From Bacillus sp. N13C7 (GTDB taxonomy: Bacteria; Bacillota; Bacilli; Bacillales; Bacillaceae): 64,000 nucleotides of DNA. Shown here piece by piece: positions 38,887 through 47,030 of this stretch. The notes under the pieces were generated by a model. That model did not search any database. It was not told the origin of the DNA and was given only the letters and a program-made list of their open reading frames with translations. Both the position numbers and the translations under genes were made by a program. Numbering within the stretch: position 1 is the first letter of the stretch; every line of letters starts with the position of its first letter. The stretch covers positions 556,829-620,828 of the forward strand of contig NZ_JALAMO010000007.1 of NCBI RefSeq assembly GCF_026790065.1. Direction: 5' to 3'.

Positions 38887-40607
38887 AACCTGCATCAGTC
38901 ATGTCAGCTGAGCAAGTTGGCCATGCGGCTTACTTTGACCCGAATTTTCGATTGCCTAAAAAGCCGCGCTTAATCGCAAGTCTTCAAATGATTCCGGATC
39001 AAGATTCTTTGTTATTTCATGGAACAGAACATTTGCAGGTGCTGAAAGGAAATGCTGTTACGCGCTTTTTGCCAAATCTAATACCATTTCTAAATGGTTC
39101 GTATACCATTAAAGACATTATGGCGAAGTTTGACCAATATTCTCCAAGAGACATCAGCAACATTCTTTCTTTATTGTTCATGCGCGGTTTGCTAGATGAT
39201 GCAGAAGGTGATGAAGGAATAGATACAATTTGTTTTGAGCCTGATGTTTACCAATTTTTTCAGCGAAGTACTGATTCGACAAGAGTAAACAGAAGTGCGG
39301 CAGAAGGATTACATAAATTGAAAACAGCTGAGATTCTGCTATTGACTGATTCAGAGTATGGCAAGATCCTTCATGATGAACTTGTGTTTATGGGAGGAGA
39401 AAATGTTATAACAGCCCGGCTCTCAGGTGAAGTAAACATCGGTCAAGCCGACCTTGTGATTGTCTTCTGCACCAATCCTTTGAACCACAAACAATTAAGG
39501 TCATTGGATCATATCTGCCATGAAAAGAATATTCCATGGATACTAACACGAGCAGCAGAAAATGTCGGTGTTCTGGGGCCATATTTTGAAAAAAATGAAA
39601 CTGCCACTTATCGAGACTATCAAATAACAGTTGAATCAGAAGATAGCCAAGGCAAACCAAGCCTTGAACATATTGAAATGTGGGAATATTATTCTGCGGT
39701 TGAAATTGTTTATTTCATTACGAGGCTTGCTCCTTCTGCAACCGGAACAGAGTATCTTACATTCCGATTCGATGATTGGACGTGCACCAGCAAAAAGGTC
39801 CAACTAAGACCGGACGGCAGTTGCTGCACCGGCGACTCCGAGAATGAGCTTCATCCTGTATTGCAGTTTGAAAATGCAATTGCCTTTCCATCAAAACATT
39901 TGATTAACCCTAAAAGTCATCAAGTCCATTACAACCCAAAAAACTTGTTACTAACAAATGAAGCAAAAAGCTATCCGAGTGCTGTCTTATATGAGCTGCC
40001 GACCGAAGAGTTTTTGCCGAAGCCAAAAGGCGGTTTCCTGAAAAACAGAATACAGCCTATGTCTGGAAGAGAGGAATTGAATCTGGAAGCGTTAACTCGC
40101 TTATGTTTAACTAGCGGGGGGTTAAGAGACGCAGACAGCGGCCAGGCAACTGGAAAAGTGCAGAGGTGGGCGCCAACCGGGGGCAATTTGGGATCTTGCC
40201 AGATTTATATTCTTGCCCTGTCAGTAAACGGACTAGCTCCTAACTGCTACTTTTACCAGTACTTAGATAACTCATTGGCGAAAGTCGGTCCATCATTAAC
40301 AATAGAAGAAATCAAGAACAAAATAACTGATATAACAGGCCAAAAGAAAGACAATATTCCAAAGGCCCTTGTTCTCTTGACAGGGGCTTATGAAAGAGTT
40401 GCCAGCAAATACAATGGTTTTGCTTATAAAGTTATTCATTTAGATGGAGGGGTCGCTCTATCACAAATGCAAGCTGTATCTGCAGGTATCGGGATAAAAG
40501 TAAATACAATTGATCAGTGGAATGAGCAAGCGCTTTTATCCTGTTTTGGAATCGATCCTAAAAAAGAACCGGTAATAGCCTTAGCCGGATTAGATGACGG
40601 ATGGTGA
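38883..40607 (+). CDS. Leader-binding/SagB-type oxidoreductase fusion
   Basis: 574-residue protein in two parts. The first about 110 residues (with LQVLKGNAVTRFLPNLIPFLNG and a small winged-helix look) resemble a RiPP recognition element, followed by a degenerate Rossmann region. The last about 190 residues read as a SagB-type nitroreductase: RLCLTSGGLRD, RWAPTGGNLGSCQIYILA and HLDGGVALSQMQAVSAGIG fit FMN binding. It would hold the leader peptide and oxidise azolines to azoles. The end overlaps the second SagB-like gene. The fusion order is unusual; domain borders are estimates. Confidence 0.72.
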   Translation: MKPASVMSAEQVGHAAYFDPNFRLPKKPRLIASLQMIPDQDSLLFHGTEHLQVLKGNAVTRFLPNLIPFLNGSYTIKDIMAKFDQYSPRDISNILSLLFMRGLLDDAEGDEGIDTICFEPDVYQFFQRSTDSTRVNRSAAEGLHKLKTAEILLLTDSEYGKILHDELVFMGGENVITARLSGEVNIGQADLVIVFCTNPLNHKQLRSLDHICHEKNIPWILTRAAENVGVLGPYFEKNETATYRDYQITVESEDSQGKPSLEHIEMWEYYSAVEIVYFITRLAPSATGTEYLTFRFDDWTCTSKKVQLRPDGSCCTGDSENELHPVLQFENAIAFPSKHLINPKSHQVHYNPKNLLLTNEAKSYPSAVLYELPTEEFLPKPKGGFLKNRIQPMSGREELNLEALTRLCLTSGGLRDADSGQATGKVQRWAPTGGNLGSCQIYILALSVNGLAPNCYFYQYLDNSLAKVGPSLTIEEIKNKITDITGQKKDNIPKALVLLTGAYERVASKYNGFAYKVIHLDGGVALSQMQAVSAGIGIKVNTIDQWNEQALLSCFGIDPKKEPVIALAGLDDGW

Positions 40608-41338
40608 TGACAATGGCTTCTTTTGAACCGTTTCAGCTGATAGACAAATTAATCGAAGAAACGAAAACCTTTCATCTTGACTGCGAAATCGATCGTGCCG
40701 TAGAGAGACCGCGACAAGAGAACCTGAATACAAGGCAATCATGTCTGCTGCCGGAAAAACAATATGAAGGCAAAGAACTTTTTCACATATTAAAAGAGCG
40801 TACCGCCACTCGATTTTATGATCAGCATGCAATAGATTTGAGTGATTTGGGGACGATTTTAGCGACGGTCAAGGAAGAAGATAACAGAAATTGGGCGCGC
40901 CAGATCGGCCAGGGAATTGATATTACGGTATCTGTTATCGCGTGGCGTGTCCAAAATCTGCGGTGTCCATTCTTCTATGATTATTGCGCCGAAACGCATT
41001 CTTTAAATCCTATGGGCGAGATACCGGAACAAGAAAAAGCGGATGACTGGTTTCTCCAAAAAGAATTTGTGTATGCTCCTGCCATTATCATCATTAATGG
41101 GACAATGAATAAGGCGGTAAAGCAGTACGGCGGACACGGCTACAGGCATTTGATGGTGCGCGGCGGCGCAGCGGCTCAAAATGCTTGGCTTTCTGCTTTA
41201 ACACTTGGACTTCAGGGAACGATTTTTGCTGGCGCGCTTCCTAGACCGCTAAGGGAATACACGCCTATTGACGGCCGGCATCGTACTCAACTGTGCGCGT
41301 TTTCATTTGGAAAACCGCTATCTTTTTCTGAAAAATAA
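40601..41338 (+). CDS. Second SagB-like FMN oxidoreductase
   Basis: 245-residue nitroreductase-fold protein. HILKERTATRFYDQHAIDLSDLGTIL is the N-terminal FMN motif (two Arg), and YRHLMVRGGAAAQNAWLSALTLGLQG is the helix that packs on the flavin. It may be the azoline dehydrogenase, with the fused domain of the previous protein being structural, or the reverse. The reading frame overlaps the previous gene by 7 bases. The first precursor peptide begins 40 bases downstream. Confidence 0.8.
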   Translation: MVMTMASFEPFQLIDKLIEETKTFHLDCEIDRAVERPRQENLNTRQSCLLPEKQYEGKELFHILKERTATRFYDQHAIDLSDLGTILATVKEEDNRNWARQIGQGIDITVSVIAWRVQNLRCPFFYDYCAETHSLNPMGEIPEQEKADDWFLQKEFVYAPAIIIINGTMNKAVKQYGGHGYRHLMVRGGAAAQNAWLSALTLGLQGTIFAGALPRPLREYTPIDGRHRTQLCAFSFGKPLSFSEK

Positions 41339-41378
41339 ACCTTCTTCAAAGCAAATAACTTGAAAGGAGGTGATAGAG

Positions 41379-41549
41379 ATGGAAGAGAAAAAAGTTGAAT
41401 TGGAATTATTTGCAGAAGAGCTTGAAACGCAAATGGATTTTACAATGGGGCCATTGTCGACTTGGGCTTCAGCCACAACTGTTGGCTCAGCTTCGTGCCC
41501 TGGAAGCACAGCGGGAACGGCATCAACGGCATCATCACTTTCTGGATAA
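41379..41549 (+). CDS. RiPP precursor peptide 1
   Basis: 56 residues. The leader contains the family motif LELFAEELETQMDF; the core is rich in Ser/Thr/Ala/Gly (SASCPGSTAGTASTASS) with a single Cys at 40. Its ribosome site AAAGGAGGTGAT is a perfect match to the 16S tail. It is the first of five tandem precursor genes located inside the enzyme operon. The core differs from the others at the end (SLSG). Confidence 0.88.
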   Translation: MEEKKVELELFAEELETQMDFTMGPLSTWASATTVGSASCPGSTAGTASTASSLSG

Positions 41550-41587
41550 TAATTCATTATTTAAATCCAATAAAAGGAGGTTTACTA

Positions 41588-41746
41588 ATGATAGAGAAAA
41601 AAGAGTGTGAACTGGAACTTTATGCTGAAGAAATGACAGAAATTCAATCATTATCTGGTTTCACTACATCAGCAACATTCGGTACAGTTGGATGTGCGGG
41701 TTCATCGGCTTCTACGGCCGGCACGATCTCATCATACGGCGGATAA
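41588..41746 (+). CDS. RiPP precursor peptide 2
   Basis: 52 residues. Leader with LELYAEEMTEIQ; core TVGCAGSSASTAGTISSYGG with one Cys (36), which is the least SCPG-like of the Cys-bearing members. A second Cys is in the leader (7). AAAGGAGGTTTACTA precedes the ATG. Confidence 0.88.
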   Translation: MIEKKECELELYAEEMTEIQSLSGFTTSATFGTVGCAGSSASTAGTISSYGG

Positions 41747-41762
41747 TAAGGGGGAATGAAAA

Positions 41763-41930
41763 ATGGAAAAGGATAAAACTCTTGAATTGGAGCTTTTTGC
41801 AGAAGAACTGCCGGAGCAAGTTGATTTAGCAACGATTGCGGCATCTTTCAGTTCGACGTCATCAGTCAGTACGGCTTCATGTCCGGGAACAACAGCAGCT
41901 TCAGCCGGAACGATCAGCTGCTACGGTTGA
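41763..41930 (+). CDS. RiPP precursor peptide 3
   Basis: 55 residues. Leader with LELELFAEELPEQVDLATI; core STASCPGTTAASAGTISCYG has two Cys (40, 53), the only member with two in the core. GGGGGAATGAAA-type ribosome site. It lies 16 bases after peptide 2. Confidence 0.88.
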   Translation: MEKDKTLELELFAEELPEQVDLATIAASFSSTSSVSTASCPGTTAASAGTISCYG

Positions 41931-41951
41931 TTCAAATAGGAGATGAGTGCG

Positions 41952-42116
41952 TTGAAGGTTAACTGCGAGCACACAGAAAAACTGGAACTCTTTGCAGAGG
42001 AGCTTCCGGCCCAAGTGGACATGTCGTCAATTGTCTCGACGATGTCGACAGGAGCTTCCTATGCGTCGTGGACGACGTTTGTCTCCACAATAGCTACCAT
42101 TTCAACGGTAAATTAG
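41952..42116 (+). CDS. RiPP precursor peptide 4, core without cysteine
   Basis: 54 residues from TTG 41952 (AGGAGATGA, 9 bases ahead); an in-frame ATG at 41943 directly abuts the AGGAG and is less likely. The leader is recognisable (LELFAEELPAQVDMSS), but the core is divergent, ending WTTFVSTIATISTVN, and has no Cys; the sole Cys (5) is in the leader. It is also too short for usual gene-finding cut-offs. It would have to be modified, if at all, through Ser/Thr only. Confidence 0.8.
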   Translation: MKVNCEHTEKLELFAEELPAQVDMSSIVSTMSTGASYASWTTFVSTIATISTVN

Positions 42117-42153
42117 GATGTTATCAACCTAAAAAACATGAGGCGGTGACATT

Positions 42154-42327
42154 ATGTCTGAAAAGGATACTACTATTAAAACATTGGAATTATACGCTGA
42201 AGAGCTGCCGGCCCAAGTGGATTTGGCGACTGTTGCAGGAACAGCTAGCACTGCTTCCTCTTTTACAACAGCTTCGTGTCCGGCAACTACAGCGTCAACT
42301 GCTGGCACAGCAAGCAGCTACGGGTGA
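42154..42327 (+). CDS. RiPP precursor peptide 5
   Basis: 57 residues. Leader LELYAEELPAQVDLATV; core TTASCPATTASTAGTASSYG with one Cys (42). About half of the last 30 residues are Ser or Thr. Start preceded by GAGGCGGTGACATT. Last precursor, before a hairpin-containing gap. Confidence 0.88.
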   Translation: MSEKDTTIKTLELYAEELPAQVDLATVAGTASTASSFTTASCPATTASTAGTASSYG

Positions 42328-42346
42328 TCAGCCCTTATTTAGATAA

Positions 42347-42385
42347 GTAAGGCAGGTGCCTGTTGCGAGCAGGCGCATGTCTTAC
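42347..42385 (+). promoter_or_regulatory. Hairpin between precursors and downstream enzymes
   Basis: Nested stem: GTAAG (42347-42351) with CTTAC (42381-42385) around GTGCCTG (42356-42362) with CAGGCGC (42370-42376). No long T-run follows, so it is a likely pause, processing or partial attenuation site between the precursor block and the peptidase/dehydratase genes. Confidence 0.5.
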
Positions 42386-42441
42386 TTTCCTTTATCTATT
42401 ATACCGTATTTGTATGTTAATAAAAGGAGTTTAATGAAGCC

Positions 42442-43566
42442 ATGAACAACGGTCAAGTTCAATACCAGTACGATGAAGAACTATTGGTCAATCCCCTCTA
42501 TTTAGGTGAAGGAGTCGAGTTGTTAATAGGCGCCAATGAAGAACCCATGTTGTTTGACAAACAGAACGGGAAATATATCAGGCTTTCAAAAGTTGGCTTG
42601 GAGATTTTTCACTTAATGGACGGTTCAAACACGGGCCAGGATATTGTAAATCAACTAGAAAAAAATTATGCAAATTACGGTAACTTTCCTGAAATTGTCT
42701 ATATGTTTTTTTCATCTTTAAGAAAAGCCAATGTCCTAAATATAAAACCGCTGCCTGAACATCAGGTGAAGCAGGCAATTCGCCGCGCAGCTGATAAACC
42801 GATGCTTCGATTGCCATTGGCGAAGTCTCTCAATAAATCAACAGAAACACTGCTTCATCTTTACCATTCTATTCCCAAGATGCTTCAAAAAATAACCTTG
42901 TATGTTCTGTTTTTTTGTGCCATTTCTTTATTTATTCTGCTCAACGTGACAGAAGGATGGCAGATCGAGTGGGCTTCAATTCATTGGATATTGTTGGTTT
43001 GTGTCATTGCTTTTCATTTGATTATTCATGAAATGGCTCACGCCTTAGTAACGAAGGCTTACGGTATCACCATACGGGAAGCGGGTGTCGCGCTGCTCTA
43101 TTACTTTATTCCAGTTGCGTACGTTGACCGGACAGACACCTACCGGCTGAAAAGCAAGAAAAGCAGAATTCATATCGCGCTAGCCGGGCCGTATTCAGAT
43201 TTGTTAGCTTGCGGTTTGTGGGCAGCCGTCTCAATGTTGGCTCCTCAAGGCACCATAAGCGAGACAGCGCACCTTATTTCATTTTTGCAAATCCTTTTTG
43301 TTCTTAGCAATTTGAATTTACTGCTTCCTACTGATGGATATCACGCGGTAGAGGCTGCTGCAGGGGAGTTATCACTGAGAAAAAGAGCCTTAACATATTT
43401 GCTGCATGTAAGCACGTTTAGAAAACCTCCTGCTTACTTACAGCATGTGGCGAAAAATAGAAAAATCATTTACGTTGCCTACAGTTTAGTCTCACTTACT
43501 TATCTTTTTTGTTTGCTATCGGCATTTTTCTTTCTTTTACGAAATGCATTTGGATATATGGGGTGA
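42442..43566 (+). CDS. RRE-M50 site-2-type metalloprotease
   Basis: 374 residues. Residues about 1-105 resemble a PqqD-like recognition domain (FDKQNGKYIRLSKVGLEIFHLMDG). The rest is a membrane protein with an M50 zinc protease core: FHLIIHEMAHAL gives HExxH (His196, Glu197, His200) inside a membrane helix, and NLLLPTDGYH gives the third ligand (Asp298). This pairing suggests it binds and cuts the leader peptides at the membrane, or acts in peptide-linked immunity; related membrane M50-type proteins occur in other Bacillus peptide clusters (for example the yyd locus). Confidence 0.8.
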   Translation: MNNGQVQYQYDEELLVNPLYLGEGVELLIGANEEPMLFDKQNGKYIRLSKVGLEIFHLMDGSNTGQDIVNQLEKNYANYGNFPEIVYMFFSSLRKANVLNIKPLPEHQVKQAIRRAADKPMLRLPLAKSLNKSTETLLHLYHSIPKMLQKITLYVLFFCAISLFILLNVTEGWQIEWASIHWILLVCVIAFHLIIHEMAHALVTKAYGITIREAGVALLYYFIPVAYVDRTDTYRLKSKKSRIHIALAGPYSDLLACGLWAAVSMLAPQGTISETAHLISFLQILFVLSNLNLLLPTDGYHAVEAAAGELSLRKRALTYLLHVSTFRKPPAYLQHVAKNRKIIYVAYSLVSLTYLFCLLSAFFFLLRNAFGYMG

Positions 43567-43572
43567 TGTATC

Positions 43573-46113
43573 ATGAAGGGACATATAGCGCCTTTTGTTA
43601 TGCTGAGGGCTGCCGGGGGCAGTATCGACAGCTTGGCATGTGTTGATGTAAAACAGACATCTGAAAATATAGAAAAGATTTTGAATCTGGAAACAGAAAT
43701 TGAAGTAATGAAGGAACCTTTAAGCGACATTTTCTTTCATTTGATTTCCTGTCTCAACGATGATGAAACGACCTTTCTTCGTTTTCTTTTAAAAGTAAAA
43801 CGAGATATCTTTAACAGCCGTCCTTTTCAAATTGATGATAAAAGTAGAAGTGAACTGCAGAAACGATTGACTATTTCTGATTATAAATTATTTAACCGAT
43901 GGTATATGGCCGTTCACGACAGACAAAGGTATATGGAACATACCAAACTAATTTTTGAGAAAGAGATTGAAGAGGCTGGCCAACTGTTAGCGAATGAAAT
44001 GGAAAATGAAGAATGGCAAAAAGGATTGGCGCTGGCAAATCCGAAATATCTATCCGCTTATAACAAGAAAAAGGCTAAACTATGGAGGCCCCACAAACAA
44101 TACGCCCGCACCAGTATGTCTTATTTAGGAAGAATAACGATGAAAACAAGTCCATTCAGTACGTTTACCAAGATTGGCTTGACCTCTTTTTCAGCTGATA
44201 ACACGCCTCCTGATACAAATAATCAAAAAACGAACTTTTGCAGCATTTCTAAGTCAATATGCAGTGAACTTATATTTGAGATGGCGCAGCATAACGAATT
44301 ATCCCAGTACTTGTACTACGAAAAAAATCAAACCCTCCACACCGATAAAAAGAACAATATGCGCCTCCTGAAAAGCTCTTACACCATTTTAAACGGATTT
44401 GCATGGCGTGAGGATAAGATGGTGTCAGAAGAAATTTCGTCAGAAGAACAATTGAAGGTGATCAACTCTCTCCGTTCAGGGAGTTATGCGGAGATACAGG
44501 AATTGCTGAAAAATACTTCTTTTACAATACCTGACTTGTCAGCTGAACAATGGATCAAGCCGGTACTTCCTTTTTCAAGAAAAACAGAAAAGCCTTTGCT
44601 CAGTTTATACCATTTTTTACAGCCGATACAAACCAAAACAGCAAGAAGGATAGCAAGAATTGTGAAATGGATGAACCATTGTGTAGAGGAGCTTGCGAAA
44701 AGCGGGCCCAAGCATAGACTGCGTTATCATCAGTTCATTTACAGACTGTCAAAACGTGCATTCAGTGAGCTTACGGATAAAATACCGAAAAGTGTAGTAA
44801 CTGAAAAGCTTGTTTACGAAAATGTGAAATTTGTAGAAGATCACCCGCCGTTAGGCCAGCAGGTCCAACGTGATTTAGAACAGCTTTCTGGACAGTTGAG
44901 AAAACATCAGTTCCGGACCCATCTCTATGATTTGTTGTGTGAGCACTTCATAGAGATGTATGGGGAAGGAGGCGTATGCCATGACATTCAGGAGTTTTTG
45001 TATCAGTTTGAAATGAGGAAAGATAGGCCGCGGCTGATTAAAAATGCCTTGCGGAAAGATAAAAAGACAGCTGTAAACCTGGAGGAGTCCAGAGTGTTTG
45101 CCCCGTGCAGCGGCAGCTCAGTTCCCCCAAGTGCGGTTGTGTTTTATCAATTAGCAGCAAATAATGGCAGTAAAGACATTTCCGATGGTGACTACCAGCT
45201 TGTTATCAACCAGATCAGTTCCGGTTTGGGGCTGGTACTCCGCTTCCAATCAATGTTTAATGAGGATCAGAGAAATTTAAGCAGTATTACAAAGCGATGG
45301 ATTCACGTGATGAACCCTCACTCAGATATCGTTCATTTTCCGATGATCTCAGATTTCAGCAATTTGCAAACTGATCCAGGTATTACAGCCCAGTCCTTAA
45401 GGTGGCTTGGTGAAAATCCAACAGCAGATAAAAATGATCTTTTGTTAAAGGATCTGTTATTGGTGCATGATCCGAGCGGTACGCTGGCATTTGTAAACAA
45501 AGAGGGGCGTCCTGTTGCTCCTATGTATTTTGGTGCTGTGCCACAGCACATGATGCATGGGCCTGTCTCATATTTATTTACCATTATGAACCCATGGATT
45601 AATGCGTACCAAACCAATTGGGTGACATCACCTCTATTTCCTAAATCACCTCCGCCGGAAAAAGTAGAATTTCATCCGCGTATGCAGGAGGGAAGGATTG
45701 TACAAAGGCGTGCCCGCTGGCGGATCCCGGTATTCTTATTCCCTTTAAAAGAGAATCGAGAGAGTGACTATGCATACTTTATACGAATGAAAGCATTCCA
45801 AAAGAAGTACAGCCTTCCGGATGAGGGGTTTCTTTCTGGAGAGAGAACAAGTGTGATGCTGAATCCAAAACAAAGAAAACCAATGTATCTGAATTTCAAT
45901 AGCTACCATTCTATCGCAGCTGCTGTAAACACGATTGTTGAAGATGACCTTTTGTCTGTAACATTCACTGAAGGCCTTCCTAATCGCCACCAGCATTGGC
46001 TGGAAAACGCTGAAGGGCACGTAATTGCTTCTGAGTATATGTCTTTATTCCAATGGCCTGTTGAAAGAAAGCAAGAATCGGCTATAGCAAATGAGAAAGG
46101 GGTTTTTATATGA
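43573..46113 (+). CDS. LanB-type dehydratase, glutamylation subunit
   Basis: 846-residue protein of the Lant_dehydr_N class (LanB N-terminal, as in the split TbtB/GodF-type enzymes). It carries KTSPFSTFTKIGLTSF near residue 195 and a late PVFLFPLKENRESDYAYFIRMKAF. Such enzymes attach glutamate from Glu-tRNA(Glu) to Ser and Thr side chains of the precursor. Length fits a split LanB without the elimination domain, which is encoded next (4-base overlap). The substrates would be the many Ser/Thr of the five cores. Confidence 0.85.
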   Translation: MKGHIAPFVMLRAAGGSIDSLACVDVKQTSENIEKILNLETEIEVMKEPLSDIFFHLISCLNDDETTFLRFLLKVKRDIFNSRPFQIDDKSRSELQKRLTISDYKLFNRWYMAVHDRQRYMEHTKLIFEKEIEEAGQLLANEMENEEWQKGLALANPKYLSAYNKKKAKLWRPHKQYARTSMSYLGRITMKTSPFSTFTKIGLTSFSADNTPPDTNNQKTNFCSISKSICSELIFEMAQHNELSQYLYYEKNQTLHTDKKNNMRLLKSSYTILNGFAWREDKMVSEEISSEEQLKVINSLRSGSYAEIQELLKNTSFTIPDLSAEQWIKPVLPFSRKTEKPLLSLYHFLQPIQTKTARRIARIVKWMNHCVEELAKSGPKHRLRYHQFIYRLSKRAFSELTDKIPKSVVTEKLVYENVKFVEDHPPLGQQVQRDLEQLSGQLRKHQFRTHLYDLLCEHFIEMYGEGGVCHDIQEFLYQFEMRKDRPRLIKNALRKDKKTAVNLEESRVFAPCSGSSVPPSAVVFYQLAANNGSKDISDGDYQLVINQISSGLGLVLRFQSMFNEDQRNLSSITKRWIHVMNPHSDIVHFPMISDFSNLQTDPGITAQSLRWLGENPTADKNDLLLKDLLLVHDPSGTLAFVNKEGRPVAPMYFGAVPQHMMHGPVSYLFTIMNPWINAYQTNWVTSPLFPKSPPPEKVEFHPRMQEGRIVQRRARWRIPVFLFPLKENRESDYAYFIRMKAFQKKYSLPDEGFLSGERTSVMLNPKQRKPMYLNFNSYHSIAAAVNTIVEDDLLSVTFTEGLPNRHQHWLENAEGHVIASEYMSLFQWPVERKQESAIANEKGVFI

Positions 46114-46994
46114 AGGAATGGGTGTTTTACAGCATTTATGTGCCGAAGGCTGAGTATTTGGAAAATATTATCGTCAACATTGTAACGCCCGTTGTTAAGC
46201 AGGTAAAAGACAGTGTTCAAGTACATAAGTGGTTTTTTATCAGATACATTGATATGCAAGGGCCTCATATCCGTTTGCGTTTTTTGGTAAATGAAGACGA
46301 CATTGATATCGTTGAAGAGATTACGGAAGAGCATTTGAACGGCAGTCTATCTAAAGTCCTGGCTGAACCTCTTTCAGAAATGAGCCGTCTGCTGCCTGTC
46401 AAAACCGATACTAGAAATTTTGAATCAGGATTCCAACAAGAAGAATATGAGCCAGAGTATGAAAAATACGGCGGCATCCAAGGCGTTAATATAGCTGAAG
46501 ACATCTTTCAATCTTCCAGTGAATTGGTTCTTTCATTATTGAATGATCCTGTATTTAAAGATAGTGACCGTTTTGATTTCGCTCTCTTTCTTATGAAAAA
46601 AACAGCCGAACAAGCTTCTTTATCAGCAGACCAAACACAGGATCTTTGGGAGAGCATGCTGCATTATTGGAGCGGAGCTGATTATACTGATGGAATAACC
46701 TATAAAACGAAGCTGAAGGAGGCTGCGGAAAAACGGATTGATGTAATAAATGTTGTCTTAGAAAAAATGTACTCTAACCCTTTTGCCATCAAGTCAACGA
46801 ATGGGTACCAAAAACAGCTGAAAAGCGCTTTTTCACAGATACAAGAGTCCGATCAGATTAGAATTTCTGCTTCTCATCTATCCTTTCACTATATTCATAT
46901 GATGAATAACCGTTTAGGGGTGTGGCCGATAGAAGAGGCTTATCTCGGAGCTTTGCTCGCGCAAATATCAAAAAACACAACTGATATAAAATAA
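46110..46994 (+). CDS. LanB elimination subunit (thiopeptide-type biosynthesis protein)
   Basis: 294-residue protein of the SpaB_C/thiopeptide-type biosynthesis domain family. WVFYSIYVPKAEYLENII and the signature WFFIRYIDMQGPHIRLRF are diagnostic. In split LanB systems this subunit removes glutamate to form dehydroalanine or dehydrobutyrine. The same fold is also used by pyridine-forming [4+2] enzymes, but only one such protein is present, and it pairs with the 846-residue glutamylation protein, so elimination is the simpler reading. Overlaps the previous gene by 4 bases; last gene of the operon. Confidence 0.85.
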   Translation: MKEWVFYSIYVPKAEYLENIIVNIVTPVVKQVKDSVQVHKWFFIRYIDMQGPHIRLRFLVNEDDIDIVEEITEEHLNGSLSKVLAEPLSEMSRLLPVKTDTRNFESGFQQEEYEPEYEKYGGIQGVNIAEDIFQSSSELVLSLLNDPVFKDSDRFDFALFLMKKTAEQASLSADQTQDLWESMLHYWSGADYTDGITYKTKLKEAAEKRIDVINVVLEKMYSNPFAIKSTNGYQKQLKSAFSQIQESDQIRISASHLSFHYIHMMNNRLGVWPIEEAYLGALLAQISKNTTDIK

Positions 46995-46998
46995 TAAT

Positions 46999-47030
46999 AA
47001 AGAACTTCAGCCTAACAGCTGAAGTTCTTT
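46999..47030. terminator. Bidirectional terminator between LanB genes and sigma operon
   Basis: AAAGAACTTCAG / CTGAAGTTCTTT hairpin between convergent operons; A- and T-rich on the two sides. Confidence 0.85.

Noticed and set aside
43573-46994. Reading the island as a classical lantibiotic cluster because of the LanB-type proteins
   Set aside because: No LanC cyclase is present, the precursors have at most two core Cys, and a YcaO with partner and SagB enzymes is present; a dehydrated azole peptide fits better.
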